64,000 bases of DNA from Candidatus Accumulibacter aalborgensis (GTDB lineage: Bacteria > Pseudomonadota > Gammaproteobacteria > Burkholderiales > Rhodocyclaceae). The notes below the pieces were generated by a model. That model searched no databases, was not told where the DNA came from, and saw only the letters and a program-made list of their open reading frames with translations. A program made the position numbers and the translations under genes. The DNA lies in contig NZ_FLQX01000127.1 in the NCBI RefSeq assembly GCF_900089955.1, positions 62,001-126,000 on the forward strand, given 5' to 3'. Of this stretch, positions 47,077-54,468 are shown piece after piece (the first letter of the stretch is position 1; every line of letters begins with the position of its first letter).

Positions 47077-47134
47077 CAAATCGCTGCAGGCGCGTCGATC
47101 CTGACGGGCCGCGGCCTGAACTCAAACGTTGACT
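47071..47134 (+). other. attC-like cassette recombination site
   Basis: Starts CGCTAACAAATCGCTGCAGG and ends CTGAACTCAAACGTTGACT. Both outer cores (AAC and GTT) and the inner complementary CAGGC/GCCTG arms are present, as in many chromosomal attC sites. Confidence 0.6.
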
Positions 47135-47582
47135 GTCAGCTTTCCAAGTCAGGCTACTTCCGCTGTGGGTAGGTTGCAGACATTCAGGAAACGCGAAAGC
47201 GGCGTTCTCCGGCCCCTCGCTACGACAAGCCGCCAACGTCGGCTCTGGCCGAGGAGCAGTCCGACGTCAGATTCCAGCGACCGGCAGCTTTATGATCAGT
47301 AAGCCGCCATTGCCCATGATAAATTCATGACGCGGGTTTGGGTCGGAAGCGGGAATTCACGCTGCCCGGAAGTAGCCGTCGACGTGGATGTGTTCGCAAT
47401 GGTCTGGTTTCGGCGATCAGCAGACGGTGACGATGTTGCCATAAAGCCGTCGTTCAGGCCTTTTCGGTGTATGCTAGCGCCCTATATTCTTCCGTGCTAC
47501 TTTACGTGTTTTTGTACTTCAAGAATACTCAACATACAGCGTAAAACATTTAGAAGAGTGGGTTTCAGGTATGACGACTTAA
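47135..47582. other. 450-base leader region shared with other units
   Basis: No gene recognised. Parts match the leader of unit 3, for example GTCGACGTGGATGTG..TCTGGTTTCG (47379-47412 and 49287-49319), and unit 1 (CGGTGTATGCT followed by GCCCT). Confidence 0.5.
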
Positions 47583-47635
47583 GGAACCGGTGCCGGAGTT
47601 GTGCAGCAAACCGGCTCCTGATAACAAAGTTAGGC
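47583..47635 (+). other. attI-like integron site 2
   Basis: Contains GTTGTGCAGCA and ends AACAAAGTTAGGC, the exact core found in attI1. The HEPN-like gene starts seven bases after it. Confidence 0.55.
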
Positions 47636-47642
47636 GGTTCCG

Positions 47643-48176
47643 ATGATTGATGCCACTGACGATTTAAAAGACCGGTTGTTAGTCGCGCTCGTACACAGCG
47701 ACGCGGAGAGTCGAAGCGACCGAGCTAACAGACTCGTGTGGCTTTCACGCTTTATGCAGCCGTCAGAGATCATTTCTGGTCGTCTTGAACCATTAAGTCT
47801 CCTTGAGGAAGCGCGGGTTTGCTACGTCAATGGGCACTATATAGCCGTTCTGCTAACAGCTACCGCATTCATTGAGCAAACTCTAGTCGAGGAACTCGAA
47901 GATCTAGCCATTATTGGACCCCGCGAGACACTTGCCAAGGCAACCGAGACCGCCAGAAAGGCAGAATTGTTTTCTGTTGAATTACTCGCTGCAACTGACG
48001 ATCTTCGAAAGATTCGGAACCCGTTTGCTCATCGAAAGCCCGATGACCATACACAAAATCTGAGCACGCGTTTTCGTGTCCGGAAAATGCATCCAAAATC
48101 TGTGCTAGAAGAAGATGCTCAGCACGCTATAGAGACCATGTATGAGTATTTCTCGCTCACACTCAAACCGGCCTAA
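47643..48176 (+). CDS. HEPN-like protein (candidate toxin or defence component)
   Basis: 177 residues, starting seven bases after an attI-like core. An all-helical protein whose C-terminal part has RKIRNPFAHR, which fits the HEPN RNase motif R-x4-H. Preceding helices (LTATAFIEQTLVEELEDL) resemble MltR-like/HEPN cassette proteins I recall. HEPN proteins are often RNases in toxin-antitoxin and abortive-infection systems. A nuclease gene follows 93 bases later. No antitoxin-like nucleotidyltransferase (MNT) is next to it. GC content is low. The RNase role is inference from one motif. Confidence 0.6.
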   Translation: MIDATDDLKDRLLVALVHSDAESRSDRANRLVWLSRFMQPSEIISGRLEPLSLLEEARVCYVNGHYIAVLLTATAFIEQTLVEELEDLAIIGPRETLAKATETARKAELFSVELLAATDDLRKIRNPFAHRKPDDHTQNLSTRFRVRKMHPKSVLEEDAQHAIETMYEYFSLTLKPA

Positions 48177-48269
48177 GCTGGTCCGTCACCCCGTTCGCCT
48201 CGCTCTCTGGATGCTCTGCAATAAACGTGTGCAGCGCTAGTTGGCTTTACTCCGGCAGGTTCTTCACCC

Positions 48270-49145
48270 ATGACACACTACCAGCAGATAATCATCGATA
48301 TTCTCCAAGAGCAACACAGCCATCTTGCGAGCACCAAACAAGCCAGACTTGAAAGGTCGCGGTCGGAGTTGACCACATCTATTCTCGCTTGGAAAAAGTA
48401 CACAGGCGGACCGTGTGGCCACGAAAGTCAAGACGAAAGAATATCTAAGTTGGCTGCACGTTTGGACGCATTACCTGACAAGGCAAGTATTACTCCTCTT
48501 GACACTCAATTTTTCATTGCAAGACTCTCAGAAATTGATGATGCGATAGCCAAGTATCGAGAAGTACTATCGATCAAACGTCGACAAACTGAATTTCTAG
48601 GCGACTATGGTAATGTCGACAATGAGAAGTGGATCAAAGAAATCTTCCGCTTTATCCAGCGAAATCCCACGGTCGATCAAGCTGTCAAAAGTCTGGAGGT
48701 GGCCACCAAAGAAGCCGAGCTTAATGTCAACTGGAGATCTACAGTCGCCGAGCGCATAAACGAGCAAATCGCACCCGCAACAGCCTTACTTGATGTTGAA
48801 CCCTCGGATGGGGTTGCGTTCGAACATGCATGTCTGCTCGTACTTCAGAAATCGGGTTGGTCAGCTAGGCTGACTCCGCCGACTGGCGACCAAGGCGTAG
48901 ATATTCTGGCAAAGAAGAATGGCATATCGGTGGCGATTCAGTGTAAAAATTATCGCGGGCCCGTAGGGAATAGTGCGATTCAAGAAGTTTATGCCGGCAA
49001 GTCCTTCTATGAAGCCGATGTCGCAGTCGCAGTGTCCCGGTCTAGCTACACGCCAAGCGGCTGTCTCCTTGCGAAGAAACTAGGAGTATTGCTGCTTGAC
49101 CAAGCATCGCTGAATCGGCTGGAGGAGTTAATTTTAGCGCGTTGA
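48270..49145 (+). CDS. Mrr-like restriction endonuclease-fold protein
   Basis: 291 residues. The N-terminal ~180 residues are helical/coiled (EQHSHLASTKQARLERSRS, IKRRQTEFLGDYG). The C-terminal ~110 residues are a PD-(D/E)XK nuclease of the Mrr_cat type: FEHACLLVLQKSGWSARLT, GDQGVDILAKKNG and the catalytic-looking AIQCKNYRGPVGN (D...QxK). Such proteins usually cut modified or foreign DNA. It follows the HEPN-like gene and shares its low GC content. There is no methyltransferase nearby, so it would be a type IV or a defence effector. Confidence 0.8.
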   Translation: MTHYQQIIIDILQEQHSHLASTKQARLERSRSELTTSILAWKKYTGGPCGHESQDERISKLAARLDALPDKASITPLDTQFFIARLSEIDDAIAKYREVLSIKRRQTEFLGDYGNVDNEKWIKEIFRFIQRNPTVDQAVKSLEVATKEAELNVNWRSTVAERINEQIAPATALLDVEPSDGVAFEHACLLVLQKSGWSARLTPPTGDQGVDILAKKNGISVAIQCKNYRGPVGNSAIQEVYAGKSFYEADVAVAVSRSSYTPSGCLLAKKLGVLLLDQASLNRLEELILAR

Positions 49146-49490
49146 AAAATCTACCCATCCTTCAGCACAGGCTGGCCCAGCTTTATCGGCCAGCCGGTTA
49201 ACTGAAACATTGAAGGTCTGCTTCTCGAATCTTGAAGGTCGCCTTTGAGTCGGAAGCGGAAATGCAGGTTATCTGACAGCAGTCGTCGACGTGGATGTCT
49301 TGGTAATCGTCTGGTTTCGCCCAGGAACCGGCGCCGAAGAATTCCGTCCAAAACGGTCATTGAGGCCCTCGGGGTGAATGCTATGGAGATACATGCGAAG
49401 TGCTGCTTTTCGCGGAAATCTGGTACCACGGAGAAGTGGCAGCCGTATGAGCGAAGGCCTGCTGGGAAGCCCCCTCAAGCGCGATGAACG
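49146..49490. other. Leader region of the third attI-like unit
   Basis: Begins with a strong hairpin (GGCTGGCC / GGCCAGCC around 49171-49196). The rest carries segments shared with unit 2 and the hicB spacer. No gene recognised. Confidence 0.5.
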
Positions 49491-49555
49491 GTGCCGACTT
49501 AGGGAGCGGGTGCCGGAGTTGCGCAGCAAAACTGCTTCCGATAACAAAGTTGGGC
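49491..49555 (+). other. attI-like integron site 3
   Basis: Contains GTTGCGCAGCA and ends AACAAAGTTGGGC, a full GTTRRRY core. Identity with site 1 extends upstream (GCGCGAT.AA.GGTGCCGAC). Confidence 0.55.
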
Positions 49556-49597
49556 ATTTCTTTACCCTGTTGAATCGTCTATCAAAGGAGAGCCATC

Positions 49598-49990
49598 ATG
49601 CAAGTCAATCCCGTTGTCTGGTTTGAAATTTACGTACAGGACATGCAGAGAGCCAGGAAGTTCTATGAAGCCGTACTTGGCATCACGCTGGAGAAAATGC
49701 CTGCTCCGACTGCGGAAATGAGTATGGAAATGTGGGCATTCCCATCTGATAAAGCGACTGCTCAAACTTCGTATGGTGCATGCGGCATGCTGGTCAAAAT
49801 GGAGGGCCTTGCTTCCGCCGGTGGTGGCACATTGGTTTACTTTGGCTGCAAAGACTGCGCTGTAGAAGCGTCACGTGTGGCATCGAATGGCGGCGCGGTC
49901 GTGAAGGAAAAAATGTCCATTGGCGAGCACGGATTTATAGCTTTGGCTCGCGATACAGAGGGAAACATGATTGGTTTCCACTCCATGTGA
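49598..49990 (+). CDS. VOC-family (glyoxalase/bleomycin-resistance fold) protein
   Basis: 130 residues from ATG 49598 behind AAAGGAG. Two beta-alpha-beta-beta-beta modules are visible (VVWFEIYVQDMQRARKFYEAV and YFGCKDCAVEASRVASNGG), with metal-ligand candidates His in GEHGFIAL and Glu in DTEGNMIGFHS. Members act as isomerases, dioxygenases or resistance binding proteins. Substrate is unknown. It is a common type of gene in mobile integron cassettes, which fits the attI-like site 42 bases upstream. I see no attC after it. Confidence 0.8.
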   Translation: MQVNPVVWFEIYVQDMQRARKFYEAVLGITLEKMPAPTAEMSMEMWAFPSDKATAQTSYGACGMLVKMEGLASAGGGTLVYFGCKDCAVEASRVASNGGAVVKEKMSIGEHGFIALARDTEGNMIGFHSM

Positions 49991-50135
49991 GTAACGCAGC
50001 ACCATGCCCAAATGGGATGGCCGAGCCTTGCGCCCCGGTAGGAATTTGCGTCATCGAACTGCCGGATACATGATCCGTTCGTCCGGTATTGGAGGGGGAG
50101 GCCGCGAGGCTTTTTCCTGTCCCAATTAGGCCCCC

Positions 50136-50507
50136 ATGAACAAACTCTTCATTGTGCCCTTTTGCCTTATTTCAGGTTCTGTCATTGCCCAGCCCAATCC
50201 CGATCCCGCTAGAGGACTTTGGTATGGAAAATGGGTCTTGGCGCTTGTTCCAGTTGCATTGGGACTCGTTTTCCATCTGTTGACTCTTGGGGTGGCGGTC
50301 TTCCTTATTCGTGAATGCGTCCGGCAGGGGCGATTCAAGCGCATGTCCGGCTTACCATTTGTCGGCCCCTTCTTTATCTGTTTGGGGCTCTGGTGGTCTC
50401 CATCTGGCATCCCGGTCTGGGTGTACGTTTTCCCATGGGGCCTTGAATTCCTGGCTGGCATCGCTTGCGTCTTGGTCCAAAAGGCAACCCATGCCAAGCC
50501 GGAGTAA
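50136..50507 (+). CDS. Small membrane protein of unknown function
   Basis: 123 residues with a signal-like N-terminus (LFIVPFCLISGSVIAQP) and about three further membrane helices (WVLALVPVALGLVFHLL, VGPFFICLGLWW, LEFLAGIACVLV). I do not recognise the family. It lies at the right edge of the AT-richer island, just before REP pair C. The coding call rests on hydrophobic periodicity and a sensible start, since no homologue comes to mind. Confidence 0.5.
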   Translation: MNKLFIVPFCLISGSVIAQPNPDPARGLWYGKWVLALVPVALGLVFHLLTLGVAVFLIRECVRQGRFKRMSGLPFVGPFFICLGLWWSPSGIPVWVYVFPWGLEFLAGIACVLVQKATHAKPE

Positions 50508-50588
50508 CGTCATTTTGCGTCGTCGGCCATTGATGCGACTGCGAGGGCTGCTGTCTGGGGGGCGGCGGCCTGCTGCCGACCAGTTCAG

Positions 50589-50670
50589 TAGGGTGCAATA
50601 AGCGAAGCGCATTGCACCGCAACACACCGCATGTCCTGCGCAATGCCCGTTGGTTATTGCGCCCTACGCC
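50589..50670. repeat. REP pair C, in a longer repeat block downstream of hipA
   Basis: Units at 50589-50620 and 50638-50670, in the opposite order to pairs A and B. Sequence on both sides (50518-50588 and 50671-50790) is also repeated around pair D. Confidence 0.8.
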
Positions 50671-50779
50671 ATCCTGGCGCGCGGCACGCTATTTTGCTCG
50701 GCAACCGAAGTGGTTAAACGGGAAATCGTTTAGGCATGTTGTGTCGTCCGGGGAGCGGCGGCCTGTTGCCGACCTGCGG

Positions 50780-52111
50780 TCACATTCCTGGCAGCGGCGA
50801 AAACGTTCCTCGATAACGGTCGATTTCCGCCTCCGGCACACCTTCAGCCGCCAGAAAGCGCCGCCAGCCCGTACGTACTGTGGCCGCCGCGTCATCCAGA
50901 TGTTCGCGTGCTTCTCCTGCCTCGTAGCCGTAGTGGCGCTCCGCCGCCTCAAGTAGATCCTTGCGGGATGCTGCCCAGACCAGGCGAGGAACCGGGATGG
51001 CACGCCCGCGGGGGACATGCAGATAGGCCAGCGACAATGTCGGCAGCTCGCGAGCCAGCGGCGGTGCTACGAGGTCAAAGGCCGGTGACAGCGCCCAATG
51101 CTTGCCCGCCATGTTGACGCACAGCAGGCCGTGGTTCCTGGCGTGATCGTCCGTATTGCGGATCAGGGCATTGAAGACGATACGCCGCCACAACTCCCGC
51201 CGAGCTTCGCGGTGATTGGCCTGTCCTCCACACCAACGGGCCATGGCATCGGCGAGGGCAACGTAGCTCCTGCGCAGGCTGTCGGCGTTGAAACCGCAGG
51301 TGCTAAATGCCCTCATGCCCGCTTCTGCCTGAGCCCGGGTGCGGGCTTGCTTGTCCAGACGCAGAATCGCATGGGCGCTGACGAAGCCGATCCGTCCCGC
51401 GCCTCCGGGCACCCCGGCCACGGATACCCGGTCGAAGCGGCGTGTCAACAGCGCCGTGTTGCGGCCATCGGGCAGGTGCCAGAGTGTTCCCTCGCAGGCA
51501 TCCACCCCGCACTGGCGGGCGAGCTTCAACATTGCGCTCTCCACGTGGGGCAGCCACGGGTCGTCGCCTCTGGCCGGAAACTTCGCCAGGTATTGCACAC
51601 CTTCGATGACCAGAGTCAGCTTGGGCTTGGTCCCACCGAGGCTGGTTCCGTTTTCTACTGCGTCCAGCACCTGGGACTGAATGTCCGTAATCGCCTGGCC
51701 TTGGGCCTTGATCTCTTCGATGATGGCCAGAAACTGGTCCATCGCCAATACACGGCGGCGTTCCGGAGTCATTTCCCCGAGGGCGAGATTGCCCACACCG
51801 TCGACGGGACACAGGGTCAGGGCCTCGAAGTCATCAAGCGGCCGTTCCAGCCGGCGCTGCAATAGATGCACTCCCCAGGCGTCCGGGCCGGCATCCTGAA
51901 AAATCGGAAAGATACCCGATCCATCATGGATCGGCAGCGAATGCGGGCGAACAGGCATGTCGGGTGCCAGAGGAGGGTGTTTGGCCGCCAGGTAGGCGTC
52001 GTCGTAATGGAAATGACCGCGACCGGGCGTATGGAAGAACTCCCCTGCCCGTACCGGGTCCAGTTCGCCCGCTAACCAGACCCATACGGGTGCGCTACGC
52101 TCGGTGCTCAT
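50780..52111 (-). CDS. hipA: HipA-family serine/threonine kinase toxin
   Basis: 443 residues. The HipA core is complete: SLGGTKPKLTLV (ATP-binding loop), YLAKFPARGDDPWLPHVESA, catalytic loop NALIRNTDDHARNHG and the DFG-like SPAFDLVAPP. HipA phosphorylates translation factors (GltX in E. coli) and causes dormancy. Its start overlaps hipB by four bases. The kinase residues look active. The operon lies between two copies of a REP-containing repeat. Confidence 0.9.
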   Translation of the reverse strand: MSTERSAPVWVWLAGELDPVRAGEFFHTPGRGHFHYDDAYLAAKHPPLAPDMPVRPHSLPIHDGSGIFPIFQDAGPDAWGVHLLQRRLERPLDDFEALTLCPVDGVGNLALGEMTPERRRVLAMDQFLAIIEEIKAQGQAITDIQSQVLDAVENGTSLGGTKPKLTLVIEGVQYLAKFPARGDDPWLPHVESAMLKLARQCGVDACEGTLWHLPDGRNTALLTRRFDRVSVAGVPGGAGRIGFVSAHAILRLDKQARTRAQAEAGMRAFSTCGFNADSLRRSYVALADAMARWCGGQANHREARRELWRRIVFNALIRNTDDHARNHGLLCVNMAGKHWALSPAFDLVAPPLARELPTLSLAYLHVPRGRAIPVPRLVWAASRKDLLEAAERHYGYEAGEAREHLDDAAATVRTGWRRFLAAEGVPEAEIDRYRGTFSPLPGM

Positions 52112-52377
52112 GACGCCGAATCATCCGGGTGCTGCCAGAACGGAAACGGTGCGTCGAGCAGCCAGGCCGCACGGGCGTAATGGCCGATCTGCACGGTGGG
52201 AGCCCCTTTTTCCAGGCTGACCAACGTCGCCGGCGCCACTCCCATCATGTCGGCAAGGACTCGTTGGGAGTACCCACGCCCTTTGCGCGCCATAGCCAGC
52301 AGATGGCCAAGCTCCTGCAAAGCGGCCTGCGTTTCAAGCGGAAGCGGAGCGATCTGGAATGCGCGAATCTTTGGCAT
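52108..52377 (-). CDS. hipB: HipB-like XRE-family antitoxin/repressor
   Basis: 89 residues with a Cro/C1-type helix-turn-helix (LLAMARKGRGYSQRVLADMM, GVAPATLVSLEKG). HipB binds HipA and represses the operon. The C-terminus ends in a short loop. Gene order hipB-hipA with ATGA overlap is the classical one. The promoter has inverted-repeat operator sites. Confidence 0.88.
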   Translation of the reverse strand: MPKIRAFQIAPLPLETQAALQELGHLLAMARKGRGYSQRVLADMMGVAPATLVSLEKGAPTVQIGHYARAAWLLDAPFPFWQHPDDSAS

Positions 52378-52381
52378 GAGA

Positions 52382-52423
52382 TAACTTATTGGTTCAAAAA
52401 CGGCATTACAGCATTATAAGTTA
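52382..52423 (-). promoter_or_regulatory. hipBA promoter and operator
   Basis: TAACTTAT (52382-52389) and its complement ATAAGTTA (52416-52423), 26 bases apart. The right arm overlaps a TATAAT -10 box on the minus strand (52413-52418). The arms probably bind HipB. Confidence 0.6.
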
Positions 52424-52434
52424 GATCAGGTCAG

Positions 52435-52518
52435 TAGGGTGCGATAAGCGAAGCGCATTGCACCGCAATACACCGCATGCCACCGGCGCAATGCCCGTTG
52501 GTTATTGCGCCCTACGCC
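52435..52518. repeat. REP pair D, upstream of hipB
   Basis: Units at 52435-52466 and 52486-52518, same order as pair C. The flanking sequence to 52745 is related to that around pair C. Confidence 0.8.
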
Positions 52519-52520
52519 CT

Positions 52521-52625
52521 CCTGGCGCGCGGCACGTCATGGTGCTGCCGCAACGTCAATTGCCTGGCCGACCACGAAATGCCGGCCAAACGCGACGGCG
52601 GCCGGCACGCCATTCTGCTCGGCAA
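52521..52625 (+). pseudogene. Short decayed draT fragment
   Basis: CGCGCGGCACGT, then CTGCCGCAACGTCAATTGC, TGGCCGACCACGA and GGCGGCCGGCACG line up with draT 44620-44700 (HVTLYRGVNRMADHEI to GGRHVILL), with several changes and frame breaks. It follows REP pair D immediately. Confidence 0.6.
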
Positions 52626-52745
52626 GCGAAGTGGTCAAACGGGAAATCGTATAGCCATATTGTGTCGTCGGCCATTGATGCGACTGCGACTGCGACTGCG
52701 ACGGCTGCGGTCGCGGCAGCTTGTTACCGACCAGCGGTCACATTC

Positions 52746-54458
52746 TCAGGTTGTTTTCAGCAAGGCGGCGAACTTTTCGGCTGGCAGAGGGCGGTTGAAG
52801 TAGTAGCCCTGTCCTTCGGCACAGTGATGGGCCTGCAGGAAAGCAAGTTGTTGCGGCGTTTCGATGCCTTCCGCGATGACGTGCAGCTTGAGGCTCTTGC
52901 CCATGGCAATGATCGCGCTGACGATGGCCTTTTCCTCGCTACCGTCGTCGATATCCTTTACGAAGGACTGGTCAATTTTCAGCGTATCGATCGGAAAGCT
53001 GCGCAGATAGCTCAGGCTGGAATAGCCTGTGCCAAAGTCATCAATGGCAATCTGCACGCCGAGCGTCTTGAGCCCGCGCAGGATTTCGCTTGTCGGCGCC
53101 GTGTCCTGCATCAGGCCGCTTTCGGTCATTTCAAGTTCGAGACGACACGGGGCGAGACCGGTGTCGTCGAGAACGGCCCGGACGCCAGCGAGAAAACCTG
53201 CGCCATGAAACTCGACCGCCGAGACATTGACGGCGATTTGCCCGATATCGAGACCGGCCTGCAACCACTCCGCTGTCTGACGACAGGCTTCGCTCAGCAC
53301 CCACTTGCCAAGCGGCACGATCAGGCCGCAGTTCTCGGCGACGTTCACGAAGGTGCTCGGGTAAACGAGCGGTTGATCGCCTTGCCGCAGGCGGACCAGT
53401 GCTTCGGCGCCGGTGATGGCGCCCGTCTGGAGATTCACCTTCGGCTGGTAATGCAAAACCAGTCCGTGCTGCTCGAGAGCCTGATGCAGCGACTCTTCGC
53501 CGGATCTTCGCGCGACCGCGTGCTCGTTCATGTCCGACGTGAACATGCGATAGGTGCCGCGCCCATTTTTCTTGGCGTGATACATCGCGGTGTCGGCGTT
53601 CTTGATCATCGTTTCAGCGTCCTGGCCATCGTCAGGGTAGAGGCTGATGCCAATGCTCAGGGTGACGTGCAGCCGATGGGCACCGATCAGATGCGGCGCG
53701 GCCATGACCGTGAGCAATTTTTCCGCCGTGACGGCAGCGTCTTGCACCGCCTCGACTTCCGCCAGCAGCACGACGAATTCGTCGCCCCCCTGGCGGCTGA
53801 CGGTATCGGAGCGGCGAGAGAGGCACGCTTGCAGGCGCGTGGCGGCCGACTGCAACAACTGGTCGCCGACAGCATGGCCGAGCGAATCGTTGATGTGTTT
53901 GAAGTGGTCGAGGTCGAGATACATCAACGCGACTCGCTTGCCATGCCGCTGCCCGAGCGCGATCGACTGTGCCAGGCGCTCCCTCAGCAGTGCTCGATTC
54001 GGCAAACCGGTGAGGAAATCGTGCTGGGCCATATAAGACATCTCGGCGCTGGCGTTTTCCGCAGCCTCGGTCATCGTATGGGCGCGGATCGTCGCCACGA
54101 CCAGGCGCTCGTTCGCTTCCCGCAAGTGCGCCTCGGTGATCGCGCCCGGTTGGACTTTGGCCTGCGCCGCGTCTTCGCTCTGGTCGGCGGCTTCCTGGCG
54201 CCGATCTGCGGACTCTTGCCGCAGGTCAGCGGTCGCTTGGCGGAGGTCGGCGGTCACTTGCCGCAGCTCGGCGGTCGCTTGGCGCAGGTCCGCATTTTCT
54301 TCGCGCTGATCAGCGGTCTGTTTGCCGGCCAGGAGGGCCGCCGCGTGCGTTGTGGGGCTATTCAGGGCGGCGGCGTGCGGCGATAATAGTCTGCTTTCCC
54401 TGGTCTTCGCCGGCTGCCGGGCGGTATCCTTTCCCGGCGTGAGATTCTTCCTGCGCAT
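52746..54458 (-). CDS. Soluble GGDEF-EAL protein with a heptad coiled-coil
   Basis: 570 residues from ATG 54458 (MRRKNLTPGKD, GAGGAGA upstream). A region of near-identical seven-residue repeats (LRQATAELRQVTADLRQ, residues ~55-95) predicts a coiled-coil for dimerisation. Then GGDEF (RQGGDEFVVL, ~residues 160-320) and EAL (GAEALVRLRQ, DDFGTGYSSL, ~330-570). Both catalytic motifs look intact, although EAL is embedded as AEALVRL. It is 10 bases downstream of the KaiC-like gene and surely in one operon with it. No membrane helices are visible. Confidence 0.88.
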   Translation of the reverse strand: MRRKNLTPGKDTARQPAKTRESRLLSPHAAALNSPTTHAAALLAGKQTADQREENADLRQATAELRQVTADLRQATADLRQESADRRQEAADQSEDAAQAKVQPGAITEAHLREANERLVVATIRAHTMTEAAENASAEMSYMAQHDFLTGLPNRALLRERLAQSIALGQRHGKRVALMYLDLDHFKHINDSLGHAVGDQLLQSAATRLQACLSRRSDTVSRQGGDEFVVLLAEVEAVQDAAVTAEKLLTVMAAPHLIGAHRLHVTLSIGISLYPDDGQDAETMIKNADTAMYHAKKNGRGTYRMFTSDMNEHAVARRSGEESLHQALEQHGLVLHYQPKVNLQTGAITGAEALVRLRQGDQPLVYPSTFVNVAENCGLIVPLGKWVLSEACRQTAEWLQAGLDIGQIAVNVSAVEFHGAGFLAGVRAVLDDTGLAPCRLELEMTESGLMQDTAPTSEILRGLKTLGVQIAIDDFGTGYSSLSYLRSFPIDTLKIDQSFVKDIDDGSEEKAIVSAIIAMGKSLKLHVIAEGIETPQQLAFLQAHHCAEGQGYYFNRPLPAEKFAALLKTT

Positions 54459-54468
54459 TGCATTCTCC

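Noticed and set aside
46413-49555. The three AACAAAGTTRGGC repeats as ordinary attC sites
   Set aside because: They lack the left-hand core and paired inner arms of attC; the GTTNYGCAGCA block and spacing fit attI better.
54180-54310. Short tandem repeat as a CRISPR or regulatory array
   Set aside because: The period is 21 bases in frame and encodes a coiled-coil.
52458-54386. 642-codon open frame antisense to the GGDEF-EAL gene
   Set aside because: Mirror of a clear coding gene; starts inside a REP pair.
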